Shown: positions 1 through 10,192, counted from the stretch's first letter. The stretch is DNA of 64,000 nucleotides from Cronobacter universalis NCTC 9529 (GCF_001277175.1 NZ_CP012257.1:3286001-3350000); one strand, 5' to 3'. Numbers and translations are program-made. The notes: a model not told the origin generated them from the letters alone.

Positions 1-387
1 GGCGTTCAGGTGACACGTATTCTGGACAGCATTGCGCTGTTTCGTGGCTATCCTGCAACGATAAGAACCGATCAGGGCCCGGAGTTCACCTGCCGCGCGC
101 TCGATCAATGGGCCTTTGAACATGGTGTTGAGTTGCGCTTAATCCAGCCGGGCAAGCCAACGCAAAACGGATTTATTGAGAGTTTCAATGGCCGCTTTCG
201 GGATGAATGCCTGAATGAGCACTGGTTCAGCGATATTCTACATGCCCGGGAAATAATTAATGACTGGCGGCAGGATTATAACGAGTGTCGACCACATTCA
301 TCGCTGAATTACCTCACGCCGGCTGAATTTGCAGCGGGCTGGCGAAACGGGAAATTTGAAGAAAAACCAACTGACATTACTAACTGA
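1..387 (+). CDS. IS3-family transposase OrfB, C-terminal part (5' end outside window)
   Basis: This is the C-terminal part of an rve/DDE integrase-type transposase that catalyses movement of an IS3-family element. The frame is already open at base 1, so the true start lies upstream of the window. The second catalytic Asp is in RTDQGPEF and the catalytic Glu is in [17 protein letters not shown]. The C-terminal [17 protein letters not shown] tail is typical of IS3-family OrfB. The stop codon lies just before the terminal inverted repeat. The visible part is intact, but whether the whole element is functional cannot be judged here. Family assignment is confident; the subgroup is not assigned. 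Confidence 0.9.
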   Translation, partial: GVQVTRILDSIALFRGYPATIRTDQGPEFTCRALDQWAFEHGVELRLIQPGKPTQNGFIESFNGRFRDECLNEHWFSDILHAREIINDWRQDYNECRPHSSLNYLTPAEFAAGWRNGKFEEKPTDITN

Positions 388-388
388 A

Positions 389-416
389 GGTTGTATCTAA
401 TCCTGGGGGCAGGTCA
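389..416 (+). repeat. Right terminal inverted repeat of the IS3-family element
   Basis: Read on the minus strand, the end begins TGACCTGCCCCCAGGATTAG, an IS3-family-like terminus with TG at the tip. It lies two bases after the transposase stop codon. Base 417 onward reads as a different coding sequence (STY0301-family remnant), which fixes the right boundary of the insertion at about 416. The left end is outside the window. Confidence 0.7.
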
Positions 417-685
417 CCTTAACCACGCACCCTTTAAATGACGTCAGCCTTTTCCAGGGGCCGCCGGAAAAACACGGTGAACTGATGCCTGATAATGACA
501 ACCGCATAGTCTGGACGCTGAAAGACTATCAGGATTACGGAAAGAAAATGGGTTTACCGCTCTGGCTGGTGTGCCGTTATCAAAACACCCATAAAACCGT
601 TGAATTTAAGGTGTCGGATAGCGCGAATGAATGTAAAGCCGGCCTGGCGGAGAATAGCACCCGGTTTTACGCGTTTTGTGAATAA
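417..685 (+). pseudogene. STY0301-family (putative Tae2 immunity) gene, 5' end removed by IS insertion
   Basis: The frame is open straight from the IS boundary and reads THPLNDVSLFQGPPEKHGEL, then MPDNDNRIVWTLKDYQD and on to a stop at 685. It aligns along its length with the intact paralogue at 38709-39074 (THVLDDASLFVGPPEALVDL, then MPDNDRDTVWTLPEYQD). The signal peptide and the first conserved cysteine (LCP in the intact copy) are missing. The three remaining cysteines (LVC, NEC, FCE) sit in matching places. An internal ATG at 485 could start a 66-residue fragment, but that fragment would lack a secretion signal. I read this as an insertion-disrupted immunity gene whose effector partner was lost or lies outside the window. 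Confidence 0.75.
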
Positions 686-737
686 CCCTTTCCTGACCCG
701 AACGGCGATGAATATAAACGTTCCCAGCGAACCCCAT

Positions 738-770
738 AAAAAAAGCGAGAGGGAATAACCCCGTCTCGCC
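738..770 (-). terminator. Probable rho-independent terminator downstream of the FIST-MCP gene
   Basis: On the minus strand a GC-rich stem (GCGAGA ... TCTCGC, with a GGGG/CCC extension around loop TTATT) is followed by a run of seven T. It lies about 40 bases after the receptor's stop codon. Confidence 0.6.
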
Positions 771-808
771 TTTCAATAAACGCTTCGCTTTTCAGTACAG
801 ACGAAAAA

Positions 809-2755
809 TTACTTCGCCAGCTCCTGCAACGTGCGCAGCTGCGCGACCGCCTCCTGCATCGCGTCCATCCCTTTGGCGACCACCTTCAGGCGCCCCAGGC
901 TCTGGGCGACGTTTTCGCGCTCTTCGCTGGTCTGCTCGCTCATCGAGGCGATACGGTCCGCGGCTTCGATACTGCGGTCGGCCATAGTCTGGGTGGCGCT
1001 GACCGTTTCCGTGGTGACCTGACGAATACGCGCGATGGTCTCAACAGACTCGTTGATGCTGTGCGCGGTCGCCTCCGCCTGCTCGCGTGACAGATGCGCC
1101 AGACGGCGCACTTCGCCCGCTACCACGGCGAAACCGCGCCCGGATTCGCCCGCACGCGCCGCTTCCACCGCGGCATTAAGCGCCAGCAGGTTGGTCTGAT
1201 CGGCGATAGAGCGGATCCCGCTGGTGATTTTGGTGATCCCGGCCGAGATGGTTTCCAGATCGTTCAACCCCTGCTCCAGCCTGTCCTGCGCTTCGCGGGT
1301 GTCGCGCGCGGCACTGCTCATGGAGCGAATATTGCCCTGCGCGATATCCAGCGTCTCGGTCTGCTGCGACGTCGCATGCTCCAGCAGCGGCAGCGTGGAG
1401 AGCAGCGGCGACAGCTCCTGCTGATAACTGATGACCTGCTCAATCACCTGCGACTGCATACGGTGCATCGCCTCCCAGCGGCGCAGCGTGCGCTGCGCGT
1501 AGTGTGCCGCGTAGGCCGCATACTCCACCGGGAACTGGCTCATCGCGTGGTTGGGCTTATCGAAGAACACCAGCGCGGAGAGCGTCTGGTTGATAGGCAC
1601 CCCAAGAATTTCGCCAAAGCTTGAGAAGCCCGCCGCCGGGATCTTGCGGAAGAAATCGGCGCGCGGCAGCGTCGCCAGGTTGTTCATGCGGCGCAGTACG
1701 CAGTCGTTAAGCAGCATCCCGGACGGTTTACCGTAGCGACGCGTGAACGCCTGCCAGTCGTGCTCCGTGTGCGCGACAAAATCGGTCGCTTTCATCAGGT
1801 ACAGCCTGTCGCCAAACTCCAGATCGCAGAAGAAGCGGATCTGTGAGGACTCAATCTGCGCCACGGAGCGAATAAAGAAATCATCGCCCACTTTGACCGC
1901 GAAGGTGTAACCCTCCAGCGCCTGCGCCAGCTGATCGGGTTTGCAGTTAAGCTGGCTTGCCAGATACGAGGTTATGGGCTGCTGATGATCTTTCGCGTCG
2001 AACAGCGACGTGACGGTGCGCGCGACCGGATCGGCCTGCGCCACCAGCCAGCTTTTGTCAGTCGGCTGGAAGTTCTGGCTTTTAAACGGCGCGAAGGATT
2101 TGCCCGGCGCCATTTCACACAGAATGACAATCGCGCGGCCGTCCATCATGCGGCCGTTGACGCTCATCCAGGTGCCGCTGAAATCAAGCTTGCCGCCCGC
2201 CGCCCCGCCGACAGCGAGACACGGGAAACGCCCGGATTTATACCAGGCCTGCATCAGGAAACCTTCGGAGGCGGCGAGCCCGTCGCAGTAGATCATCGCA
2301 AACGTGCGATCGGCGCTGAGCGGCATCTGCACGTCGAGCGCGCTAAGATCGCGCGAAATCGCCTGCACGCGCTGCGCGGCGCCCGGAATGCGGGTGTGCA
2401 GATCGACAGAATGCACTTCGTGGCGACCAATCAGCCCTTTGGGCAGCAGCAGCCAGCTCCCCTCGTCGCTTTCCAGCTCGCAATAGACTGTCGCTTTATC
2501 CTGCTGGCACAGCGTGCCGGTGGAAGAGAGCACCAGTACGGTGCGTTCCGGCGTGGCGAAGCGCTGCCAGACCTGACTGACAGCATGAAAATTCGCGTTG
2601 GGCGGTACAAATACCATCAAGATGCCCGGCTTATCCGGCACGCCCGCGTCTCGTAACGATGTGGGTAATTTCTGACAGCGATACACACCGCTACGGGGGC
2701 TTTGCGCCGAAAATGTCCGTCCTGGACCCGTTATTAATGTTGACAGGATCCCCAT
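809..2755 (-). CDS. Soluble FIST-domain methyl-accepting chemotaxis protein
   Basis: This is a 648-residue cytoplasmic chemoreceptor. The N-terminal half looks like FIST_N followed by FIST_C, a ligand-sensing domain thought to bind small molecules. It includes [14 protein letters not shown] and the glycine-rich [12 protein letters not shown]. The C-terminal ~200 residues are an MCP signalling hairpin with the conserved tip ([20 protein letters not shown], then [15 protein letters not shown]). No transmembrane segment or HAMP domain is visible, so it should act on internal ligands and couple to CheA/CheW in the cytoplasm. The C-terminus (LQELAK) lacks a CheR/CheB pentapeptide. A perfect sigma-28 -10 element (GCCGATAA) lies about 65 bases upstream. 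The ligand is unknown. Confidence 0.85.
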   Translation of the reverse strand: MGILSTLITGPGRTFSAQSPRSGVYRCQKLPTSLRDAGVPDKPGILMVFVPPNANFHAVSQVWQRFATPERTVLVLSSTGTLCQQDKATVYCELESDEGSWLLLPKGLIGRHEVHSVDLHTRIPGAAQRVQAISRDLSALDVQMPLSADRTFAMIYCDGLAASEGFLMQAWYKSGRFPCLAVGGAAGGKLDFSGTWMSVNGRMMDGRAIVILCEMAPGKSFAPFKSQNFQPTDKSWLVAQADPVARTVTSLFDAKDHQQPITSYLASQLNCKPDQLAQALEGYTFAVKVGDDFFIRSVAQIESSQIRFFCDLEFGDRLYLMKATDFVAHTEHDWQAFTRRYGKPSGMLLNDCVLRRMNNLATLPRADFFRKIPAAGFSSFGEILGVPINQTLSALVFFDKPNHAMSQFPVEYAAYAAHYAQRTLRRWEAMHRMQSQVIEQVISYQQELSPLLSTLPLLEHATSQQTETLDIAQGNIRSMSSAARDTREAQDRLEQGLNDLETISAGITKITSGIRSIADQTNLLALNAAVEAARAGESGRGFAVVAGEVRRLAHLSREQAEATAHSINESVETIARIRQVTTETVSATQTMADRSIEAADRIASMSEQTSEERENVAQSLGRLKVVAKGMDAMQEAVAQLRTLQELAK

Positions 2756-2818
2756 GGTGGCCTCTTTTTATCTCTATTTTTCAAATTATTCAGAGAAAAA
2801 CGCCTCTCTGCCCCTCTG

Positions 2819-2845
2819 TTATCGGCAAAAGTTTCGATTAAAACA
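2819..2845 (-). promoter_or_regulatory. Possible sigma-28 (FliA) promoter of the FIST-MCP gene
   Basis: On the minus strand GCCGATAA at 2826-2819 matches the FliA -10 exactly. The octamer at the usual 11-base spacing (TGTTTTAA) is a poor match to TAAAGTTT. The location upstream of a chemoreceptor supports it, but the -35 is weak. Confidence 0.4.
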
Positions 2846-2991
2846 GTTTAATTACTAAAATATTGTTAAGCGTGAGTAAAACCGCACACTTTGTACGCAA
2901 TTAAAATGCAACATAACGGTTAAAGCGTGAACAGATTCGCAAGGGCGGAAAGAGAGAGGCGAAACAGAGAAGACAAGGCAGAAAAAATGCA

Positions 2992-3013
2992 TAAAAAACC
3001 CGCCGTAGCGGGT
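2992..3013 (-). terminator. Rho-independent terminator of yqaE
   Basis: On the minus strand ACCCGC-TACG-GCGGGT is followed by a run of T (GCGGGTTTTTTATG). It lies 18 bases after the yqaE stop codon. Confidence 0.75.
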
Positions 3014-3030
3014 CAGTAAAAACGTGAGGG

Positions 3031-3189
3031 TTAGTTTTTGGTTTGCACCCAGAAGGCGTGGATCAGGCCCGGGAAATAACCGAGCAGCGTCAGGATGATG
3101 TTGAGGATAAACGCCCCGCCCAAACCTTTCCCGATCAGTACGCCAAGCGGCGGAAGAAGGATAGTAAAAACGACTCTCCAGAATCCCAT
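3031..3189 (-). CDS. yqaE: YqaE/Pmp3-family small membrane protein
   Basis: This 52-residue hydrophobic protein starts MGFWRVVFTILLPPLGVLIG and ends HAFWVQTKN. It has the two-helix Pmp3/UPF0057 pattern, with PPLGV in helix 1 and NIILTLLGYFPGLIHAFW in helix 2. Members sit in the inner membrane and are linked to stress and membrane-potential homeostasis; the molecular activity is unclear. In E. coli, yqaE lies in the same neighbourhood (stpA-alaE-ygaC). The gene has a good Shine-Dalgarno (AGGAGTAACT before ATG) and its own terminator. Confidence 0.85.
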   Translation of the reverse strand: MGFWRVVFTILLPPLGVLIGKGLGGAFILNIILTLLGYFPGLIHAFWVQTKN

Positions 3190-3416
3190 AGTTACTCCTG
3201 TATTGTTTTTGCAGGTTTTGTAAGTGACTTATTTTTATTAAGTTTAGTCGCTGAACCGCAAAGCGCCACCTTACATACAGGACTTTACCTGGCCTAACGC
3301 GGCTATACAGACCGCGATCGCTCCCCCTTTTCCCGCAAAGCGCGGGCTTGCGGTTGTCGCTGAGCGCGATGGTGGGCTACTGTTACAGAAACCCGATGAA
3401 TAAACAGGAGGTCATC

Positions 3417-3596
3417 ATGTTTGCAGCAGGCGATATCGTGCAACCGCGTCTGGGCGGCCCGAAGCTTAAAGTCATTGAAGTGCATGGCGATCAGATTGTC
3501 GCGGTGCGCCCGGATGATGAACAGGGCGAAAAAGTCACGCTGAAAGCCGCCGATGTGGCGCTGTATAAAGAAGACGGCGATTTCGGGGTGTGTTGA
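3417..3596 (+). CDS. YodC-like DUF2158 family protein
   Basis: This is a 59-residue small soluble protein beginning MFAAGDIVQPRLGGPKLKVI. The GD.V..R.GGP...V pattern and length fit DUF2158 (YodC-like), a beta-rich fold of unknown function. The ATG at 3417 is preceded by a strong AGGAGG six bases upstream, which favours it over upstream in-frame ATGs. It is monocistronic, followed at once by REP-like repeats. Confidence 0.75.
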   Translation: MFAAGDIVQPRLGGPKLKVIEVHGDQIVAVRPDDEQGEKVTLKAADVALYKEDGDFGVC

Positions 3597-3614
3597 TTCA
3601 AAGGTCGTGCTCGT

Positions 3615-3678
3615 GGTGGGTGCGCTTCGCTTACCCACCCTACGATTTAGCGCTGGCGGATAAGCGAAGGCATCCGCC
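3615..3678. repeat. Intergenic palindromic repeats (REP-like), two units
   Basis: Unit 1 (3615-3643) is GGTGGGTGCGCTTCGCTTAC followed by CCACCCTAC. Unit 2 (3655-3678) has arms GGCGGAT and ATCCGCC around AAGCGAAGGC. Close relatives of unit 1 occur at 13578-13657, 42625-42705 and 62458-62485, always between genes, so it is a dispersed REP/BIME-type element. Confidence 0.75.
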
Positions 3679-3987
3679 TTACATTTTATTAGCCGTACTT
3701 TCCCTGAATGCCTGCTCGCTGAGCCGGTGATAAAACCCCAGTACAGCGTTGAGCCACTGCTGAACCTCTTCCTCGCTCCATGCCGCGACCGGGCGCGCCT
3801 GCGGGGCGCTGAAAGGCGCGCGAAGCATATGCAGCTCACGCTGTAATGCGTTAGACAACGCGGCGGAAGGGATGACGATAAGCGATTCAAACCAGAAGCG
3901 CCGCACCTTTTTTCTCAAATCACCTTCCCGTGCGAGCGCCATGACGCCCCGTTCAACCTGATATAAAACATCGTTGATTGCGTCCAT
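3679..3987 (-). CDS. Hypothetical protein, 102 aa
   Basis: I do not recognise a family. The predicted product (MDAINDVLYQVERGVMALAR ...) is mainly helical, has no clear signal peptide or membrane segment, and contains a central PFSAPQARPVAAWSEEE stretch. Codon use resembles neighbouring genes. No strong Shine-Dalgarno is visible upstream of the ATG. The stop codon lies directly beside the REP-like unit at 3655-3678. It is probably a genuine lineage-specific gene, but supported only by length and composition. Confidence 0.45.
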   Translation of the reverse strand: MDAINDVLYQVERGVMALAREGDLRKKVRRFWFESLIVIPSAALSNALQRELHMLRAPFSAPQARPVAAWSEEEVQQWLNAVLGFYHRLSEQAFRESTANKM

Positions 3988-4513
3988 GATGATGACTGGT
4001 ACCCGTTTAAAAAACCGGCGGGCATTATCCGGCTGCGCTGGCGCGGGTGGGCTGAAGAATGGTTAAAGCCGTTTTACGGCGGGCTAATCATATTCATCGC
4101 ACCGATAAATAACGCCGGGCATACCTGAACGGCGTCCCTCAGACGCCTGTTAAAAATAGCATAAACGACTGCTTTTCCGGTTAATTCGCTATCTGAAACT
4201 CCAAAGACAGCTGTAAAACCACCCGGCGAAACATTCTCTGCCGCGTGCGGCGCGACACCATTGCCACCTAAGCAATAACCCATTGAAATAAAATGCGAAA
4301 ATATCAGTCGCCGTTAAAAAATAGCGAAGCGCCGCACGTTTCTGAATTTACAGAGGATTTTATGGACAAAGCGGCGATAAATAAAAATTTATCGCTAATT
4401 GAAAGCAATAAGACAGCCATATACTCTATCATCAACGCGAAATGCCAGGCATATCGCCAGTACACCCCTTACCTTTCCCGATTTCCCTGTTGATGAGCCA
4501 GGAGCTTAACCCG
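3988..4513. other. Intergenic region without a supportable gene
   Basis: This stretch of about 525 bases lies upstream of alaE, where E. coli has stpA. It is AT-richer than its surroundings in the 4290-4440 part. Short frames exist on both strands, but none has a recognisable family, ribosome binding site or coding signature. It probably contains the alaE promoter. Confidence 0.4.
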
Positions 4514-4969
4514 ATGTTTTCGCCGCATTCTCGCCTGCGTCACGCCGTAGCGGACACCTTTGCCATGGTAGTGTATTGCTCCGTCGTGGGGATGATGATT
4601 GAAATATTCGTCTCAGGAATGAGCTTCGAACAATCGCTCTCGTCACGCCTGGTGGCGATCCCGGTCAATATGGTGATCGCCTGGCCTTACGGGCTCTACC
4701 GCGACGCGGTAATGCGCTTCGCCGCGCGCATCGGTAAAGGCCGCCTGATTAAAAACGTCGCGGATGTGCTCGCCTATATCACCTTTCAGTCGCCGGTGTA
4801 CGCCGCCATTCTGCTGTTCGTCGGCGCGGATATCCCGCAGATTATCGCCGCGGTGAGCTCCAATATTGTGGTATCGATGATGATGGGGGCGGCCTACGGG
4901 TATTTCCTCGATTATTGCCGCCGTCTGTTCCGGGTAAGCCCCGCCGCGCCGGTCAGCGCGCAGGCCTGA
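4514..4969 (+). CDS. alaE: L-alanine exporter AlaE
   Basis: This 151-residue inner-membrane protein exports L-alanine, preventing toxic accumulation. It begins [20 protein letters not shown] and carries the conserved [20 protein letters not shown] and [20 protein letters not shown] blocks of AlaE (formerly YgaW), with about four membrane helices. The ATG at 4514 is chosen because it matches the family N-terminus and has AGGAG 10 bases upstream; a longer in-frame start at 4442 has neither. It is convergent with ygaC. Confidence 0.95.
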   Translation: MFSPHSRLRHAVADTFAMVVYCSVVGMMIEIFVSGMSFEQSLSSRLVAIPVNMVIAWPYGLYRDAVMRFAARIGKGRLIKNVADVLAYITFQSPVYAAILLFVGADIPQIIAAVSSNIVVSMMMGAAYGYFLDYCRRLFRVSPAAPVSAQA

Positions 4970-4980
4970 GAAGGGACGGG

Positions 4981-5325
4981 TTACTGCGGTTCGCCAAATA
5001 ATCCGTTCAGATAACGCTCCAGCGCCATGCGGGAGCTGAATCCCAGCGGGATGCCGTAATGCTCCTGCGCGTCGCCGCCAAGCCACAGCGGAAACTGCTG
5101 GTAGTGATCGCAGGTTTTCATATCTGAAGCCGGATCCGCCAGCGACTGGCTGCGCTCCCTGAGCGTCGGGTGAATAACCAGCGCCGTGCGCCCCATCCGC
5201 GCTTCACGATTCACATAGACATAATTCTCGCCGCGACGATAACCATAAGTTTTTGGCGTCACCACATCCATGGTAAACCCGGCTTTCTCCAGTACGCGCG
5301 CCACCTCATCGGGTCGTAAATACAT
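4981..5325 (-). CDS. ygaC: YgaC family protein (DUF2002)
   Basis: This 114-residue soluble protein ([20 protein letters not shown] ...) matches YgaC of enterics in length and motifs such as [20 protein letters not shown] and [17 protein letters not shown]. Its function is unknown; in E. coli it is reported to be Fur-linked. The gene is convergent with alaE, eleven bases apart, and divergent from ygaM, as in E. coli. Confidence 0.9.
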   Translation of the reverse strand: MYLRPDEVARVLEKAGFTMDVVTPKTYGYRRGENYVYVNREARMGRTALVIHPTLRERSQSLADPASDMKTCDHYQQFPLWLGGDAQEHYGIPLGFSSRMALERYLNGLFGEPQ

Positions 5326-5486
5326 AAATTTTCCTCATCTGCTTCAGACTGCGGGGAAACCTTACATTAGGAGGAATAGCAGGGCTTTCGGAAAAGTCCA
5401 GAAAGGGCGCCTGACGTCCCCGCGCGCCGAAGCGGCTCACATTTTGTTCTATACTGTTATTAAGTAAACACAAAAGGGAGAGCGCT

Positions 5487-5813
5487 ATGTTTAACCGAAA
5501 TACCCGTAGTGACGTGAACGCTGGTGTGGATGACATCAATCAGGACATCAGCCGCCTTGCCGATACGCTGGAAGGCGTACTGAAATCCTGGGGCAGCGAC
5601 GCCAAAGGCGAAGCCGATGTGGCGCGCCGTAAAGCAGAATCCCTGCTGCGCGAGACCCGCGCGCGTATGCACGGCAGAAGCCAGGTCTCTCAGGCGGCCC
5701 GCGACGCGGTAAGTTGCGCGAGTACTTTTGTACGTGAACGTCCGCTGAGCAGCCTGGGTATCGGCGCAGCCGTCGGGATCTTCCTCGGCGCATTGCTGAT
5801 CACCCGCCGCTAA
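5487..5813 (+). CDS. ygaM: YgaM, ElaB/YqjD/DUF883 family protein
   Basis: This is a 108-residue protein with an amphipathic helical N-terminal region (DDINQDISRLADTLEGVLKS) and a C-terminal transmembrane anchor (LSSLGIGAAVGIFLGALLIT) ending RR. That is the layout of the ElaB/YgaM/YqjD family, C-tail-anchored inner-membrane proteins that can associate with ribosomes in stationary phase. AAAGGGAGAG precedes the ATG. A GC hairpin (CCCCGGCGCTGCCGGGG) follows the gene at about 5839-5855. Confidence 0.9.
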   Translation: MFNRNTRSDVNAGVDDINQDISRLADTLEGVLKSWGSDAKGEADVARRKAESLLRETRARMHGRSQVSQAARDAVSCASTFVRERPLSSLGIGAAVGIFLGALLITRR

Positions 5814-5970
5814 TCGCTGAAGCACGGTTCAATGCCTCTTCCCCGGCGCTGCCGGGGAACGGCTTTTCTGTCAGTCTCTTTTCTTACCCTTTCTGCTTGC
5901 AAAAATCTTTTTTACCGCTGCCGCGCGGCCTGCCTGCGTCTGCTCGCTCCTGGCGCTACTGTTGCCAGAA

Positions 5971-6019
5971 ACCCTATATATTGCGTAGTTGAAAGTTACC
6001 ATAACTACATCTAGTATCT
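5971..6019 (+). promoter_or_regulatory. Putative NrdR box pair upstream of nrdHIEF
   Basis: Box 1 (5971-5986, ACCCTATATATTGCGT) matches the NrdR consensus acaCwAtATaTwGtgt at about 14 of 16 positions. Box 2 (6004-6019, ACTACATCTAGTATCT) is weaker, about 9 of 16. The roughly 33-base spacing, near three helical turns, is typical of the tandem NrdR sites that repress ribonucleotide reductase operons. Confidence 0.65.
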
Positions 6020-6090
6020 TTCTTATCAAACAACCCCAATTCACACTGCTTTGCGGTGGTGATTTTAATCTATTGATGAGAATACGAATC

Positions 6091-6336
6091 ATGCGCATAA
6101 CTATTTACACAAGAAATGATTGCGTCCAGTGTCACGCCACCAAACGCGCGCTGGAGAGCCGCGGGATCGCGTTTGACACCATCAATCTCGACGAACAGCC
6201 GGAAGCCATCGATACGCTGCGCGCCCAGGGTTTTCGCCAGTTGCCGGTGGTGATGACCGATGCCCTGAGCTGGAGCGGTTTTCGCCCGGACATGATTAAC
6301 CGTCTGCGCGCGGACTCCCTTGCGGCGAACGCATGA
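6091..6336 (+). CDS. nrdH: Glutaredoxin-like protein NrdH
   Basis: This 81-residue thioredoxin-fold protein is the electron donor that reduces class Ib ribonucleotide reductase NrdEF. The redox motif CVQC is at residues 11-14, and the family block [12 protein letters not shown] is near the C-terminus. The start [11 protein letters not shown] matches the family; an in-frame ATG five codons upstream would add MRIRI. It is the first gene of nrdHIEF and overlaps nrdI by four bases (ATGA). Confidence 0.95.
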   Translation: MRITIYTRNDCVQCHATKRALESRGIAFDTINLDEQPEAIDTLRAQGFRQLPVVMTDALSWSGFRPDMINRLRADSLAANA

Positions 6337-6734
6337 GCGCCCTGATTTACTTCTCCAGCCGCTCGGAAAATACCCACCGGTTTATCGCGCGGCTGGGGCT
6401 GCCGGCGGCGCGAATTCCGCTGGAAGACCGCGAGCGGCTGCGGGCGGACGAGCCTTACATTCTGGTGGTGCCCACCTACGGCGGCGGCGGAACCGCAGGC
6501 GCCGTACCGCGCCAGGTCATCCAGTTTCTTAACGATGAACACAATCGCGCGCTGCTGCGCGGGGTGATCGCCGCAGGCAACCGTAATTTCGGCGAAGGGT
6601 TTTGCCGCGCGGGCGACGTCATCGCCCGCAAATGCCAAGTGCCGTTTCTCTATCGCTTCGAACTGATGGGCACCGGGCAAGACATCGATAACGTACGTAA
6701 GGGAGTGAGCGAATTTTGGCAACGACAACATTAA
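6333..6734 (+). CDS. nrdI: Flavodoxin-like NrdI
   Basis: This 133-residue flavodoxin supplies the oxidant used to assemble the dimanganese-tyrosyl radical cofactor of NrdF. The N-terminal FMN-binding loop is [12 protein letters not shown], and the flavin-contacting PTYGGGG and [10 protein letters not shown] segments follow. It overlaps nrdH by four bases and nrdE by 19 bases, which points to translational coupling. Confidence 0.95.
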   Translation: MSALIYFSSRSENTHRFIARLGLPAARIPLEDRERLRADEPYILVVPTYGGGGTAGAVPRQVIQFLNDEHNRALLRGVIAAGNRNFGEGFCRAGDVIARKCQVPFLYRFELMGTGQDIDNVRKGVSEFWQRQH

Positions 6735-8866
6735 CCGGCGACGCCGTGCGGCAAACGCCGCCGGACTATCACGCGCTGAACGCGATGCTCAACCTCTACG
6801 ACGCCGACGGCCGCATCCAGTTTGAGAAAGACCGCGAGGCGGTGGCGGCGTTTATGGCCGCCCATGTGGAGCCGCGCTCGGTGACCTTCCCCGACACTCA
6901 CGCGCGTCTCGCGTATCTCGTGGGCGAAGGCTATTACGATGAGAATGTGCTCAAACGCTATGACGCTGACTTTGCCGCCGGGCTGTTTGACGAGGCGCAC
7001 CGCTACGGCTTTACGTTTAAAACTTTTCTCGGCGCGTGGAAGTTTTACACCAGCTACACGCTGAAAACCTTCGACGGCAAGCGCTATCTGGAGCACTTCC
7101 CGGATCGCGCCTGCATGGTGGCGCTGACGCTCGCCTGCGGCGACGAAACGCTGGCGCGTCAGATCCTTGATGAGATCTTAAGCGGCCGCTTTCAGCCCGC
7201 CACGCCCACCTTCCTGAACTGCGGGAAAAAGCAGCGCGGCGAACTGGTCTCCTGCTTCCTGCTGCGCATTGAAGATAATATGGAGTCCATTGGCCGCGCG
7301 GTAAACGCCGCGCTCCAACTCTCCAAACGCGGCGGCGGCGTGGCGTTTTCGCTCTCAAATCTCCGGGAAGCGGGCGCGCCGATTAAGCGCATCGAAAACC
7401 AGTCTTCCGGCGTGATCCCGGTGATGAAAATGCTGGAAGACGCCTTTTCGTACGCCAACCAGCTCGGCGCGCGCCAGGGCGCGGGCGCGGTATATCTGAA
7501 CGCGCACCACCCCGATATCCTGCGTTTTCTGGATACCAAACGCGAAAACGCCGATGAGAAAATTCGTATCAAAACGCTCTCGCTCGGCGTGGTGATCCCC
7601 GATATCACGTTTGAACTGGCGAAAGCCAACGCGCAGATGGCGCTCTTTTCGCCCTACGATGTGGAGCGTATCTACGGCAAGCCGTTCGGCGATATCAGCG
7701 TCAGCGAGATGTATTCACAGCTGGTGGAAGATGAGCGTATCCGCAAACGCTACATCAGCGCGCGCGAACTGTTCCAGCGCCTGGCGGAGATACAGTTCGA
7801 ATCCGGCTATCCGTACATCATGTTTGAAGATACGGTAAATCGCGCGAACCCGATTGCCGGGCGCATCAACATGAGCAACCTGTGCTCGGAGATTTTGCAG
7901 GTTAACAGCGCTTCCACGTTTGACGAAAACCTCAATTACGCGACCACAGGGCATGATATTTCCTGCAATCTCGGCTCGCTGAATATCGCGCATACCATGG
8001 ATTCGCCCGATTTCGGCCGGACGGTGGAGGTGGCGGTACGCGCCCTGACGGCAGTCTCTGACATGAGCCATATCCGCAGCGTGCCGTCCATCGAAGCGGG
8101 CAACGCCGCCTCGCACGCCATCGGGCTTGGGCAGATGAATCTGCATGGCTACCTTGCGCGCGAAGGCATCGCTTATGGTTCGCCGGAAGGGCTCGATTTC
8201 ACTAATCTCTATTTTTATACCGTTACCTGGCATGCGCTGAACACATCCATGAAACTGGCGCGCGAGCGCGGCGAACGATTTGAAGGGTTCGAAGCGTCCC
8301 GCTACGCGAGCGGCGAGTACTTTGAAAAATACCTCACGCAGACATGGACGCCGCGCACCGGGCGGGTCGCTGAACTGTTTGCGCGCGTAGGCATTACGCT
8401 GCCGATGCCTGAGATGTGGCGCCAGCTTCGCGACGACGTCATGCGCCACGGGCTCTATAACCGCAACCTCCAGGCGGTGCCGCCGACCGGCTCTATCTCG
8501 TACATCAACCATGCGACGTCAAGCATTCATCCGATCGTCTCGAAAATCGAAATCCGCAAGGAAGGCAAAATCGGCCGCGTCTACTACCCCGCGCCGTTTA
8601 TGACCAACGAGAATCTGTCGCTCTACCAGGATGCCTATGAAATCGGCCCCGAGAAGATCATCGATACCTATGCCGAGGCGACGCGCCATGTGGATCAGGG
8701 GCTGTCGCTGACGCTCTTTTTCCCGGATACCGCCACCACGCGCGATATCAACAAAGCGCAGATCTACGCCTGGAAGAAAGGCATCAAGACGCTCTATTAC
8801 ATTCGACTGCGCCAGCTGGCGCTGGAAGGCACCGAAATTGAGGGCTGCGTCTCCTGCGCCCTGTGA
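6716..8866 (+). CDS. nrdE: Class Ib ribonucleoside-diphosphate reductase, alpha subunit
   Basis: This is the 716-residue large catalytic subunit that reduces NDPs to dNDPs. It contains the class I alpha-barrel with [29 protein letters not shown] and the [20 protein letters not shown] block. The C-terminal redox pair CVSC is at residues 711-714, where NrdH reduces it. Translation begins at a TTG inside the 3' end of nrdI (MATTTLT ...). The homologous E. coli protein starts at the same residue, so the TTG is accepted. NrdF follows after nine bases. Confidence 0.96.
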   Translation: MATTTLTGDAVRQTPPDYHALNAMLNLYDADGRIQFEKDREAVAAFMAAHVEPRSVTFPDTHARLAYLVGEGYYDENVLKRYDADFAAGLFDEAHRYGFTFKTFLGAWKFYTSYTLKTFDGKRYLEHFPDRACMVALTLACGDETLARQILDEILSGRFQPATPTFLNCGKKQRGELVSCFLLRIEDNMESIGRAVNAALQLSKRGGGVAFSLSNLREAGAPIKRIENQSSGVIPVMKMLEDAFSYANQLGARQGAGAVYLNAHHPDILRFLDTKRENADEKIRIKTLSLGVVIPDITFELAKANAQMALFSPYDVERIYGKPFGDISVSEMYSQLVEDERIRKRYISARELFQRLAEIQFESGYPYIMFEDTVNRANPIAGRINMSNLCSEILQVNSASTFDENLNYATTGHDISCNLGSLNIAHTMDSPDFGRTVEVAVRALTAVSDMSHIRSVPSIEAGNAASHAIGLGQMNLHGYLAREGIAYGSPEGLDFTNLYFYTVTWHALNTSMKLARERGERFEGFEASRYASGEYFEKYLTQTWTPRTGRVAELFARVGITLPMPEMWRQLRDDVMRHGLYNRNLQAVPPTGSISYINHATSSIHPIVSKIEIRKEGKIGRVYYPAPFMTNENLSLYQDAYEIGPEKIIDTYAEATRHVDQGLSLTLFFPDTATTRDINKAQIYAWKKGIKTLYYIRLRQLALEGTEIEGCVSCAL

Positions 8867-9838
<972 letters not shown>

Positions 9839-9949
9839 TTCGCTTGCAGGCGCAAATAATCGCTAAAAAATCCGCAGAATTATTTGCTGCAAAATTGTAA
9901 AATCCGCGAAAATATCTCTGCGGCCCGCCGGGCTGCTATTTCCACTCTC

Positions 9950-9983
9950 TGACGGGTGAATCACGCCGATTCACCCGTCATTT
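9950..9983 (+). terminator. Perfect inverted repeat after nrdF, possible terminator
   Basis: Thirteen-base arms (TGACGGGTGAATC and GATTCACCCGTCA) flank the loop ACGCC, followed by only three T. It lies 110 bases after the nrdF stop and upstream of proV. The long perfect stem suggests transcription end or mRNA protection; an operator role is also possible. Confidence 0.45.
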
Positions 9984-10089
9984 CACCCTGCAAAAGCAAA
10001 AATATTACTCTTCATTCATTGCCGCTCAGCCCAGTAATAGCGGGAAATAATCGCCATTCGGCGAAGCAATTCACGCCAGATTGCGGAAA

Positions 10090-10119
10090 TTGAGGGTTGT
10101 CTCAGAATCTCAGTATGCT
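10090..10119 (+). promoter_or_regulatory. Candidate proU promoter
   Basis: TTGAGG (10090-10095) and TATGCT (10114-10119) are separated by 18 bases. They lie 74 bases upstream of proV in an AT-rich 354-base intergenic region. E. coli proU is osmotically induced and silenced by H-NS through AT-rich curved DNA; the composition here fits, but the promoter call is by eye only. Confidence 0.45.
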
Positions 10120-10192
10120 AGGGTATGCCCCGGTAACTATTTCCTGCAGGAATCATCTTAACGGCAAAATATAACAGGACACACGCTATTGC

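Noticed and set aside
4074..4283. Minus-strand 69-codon frame (MGYCLGGNGVAPHAAENVSP ...)
   Set aside because: No recognisable domain, weak ribosome site, and composition like non-coding DNA upstream of alaE.
4293..4493. Plus-strand 66-codon frame upstream of alaE
   Set aside because: AT-rich, no family, and it overlaps the likely alaE leader. alaE has a better start at 4514.
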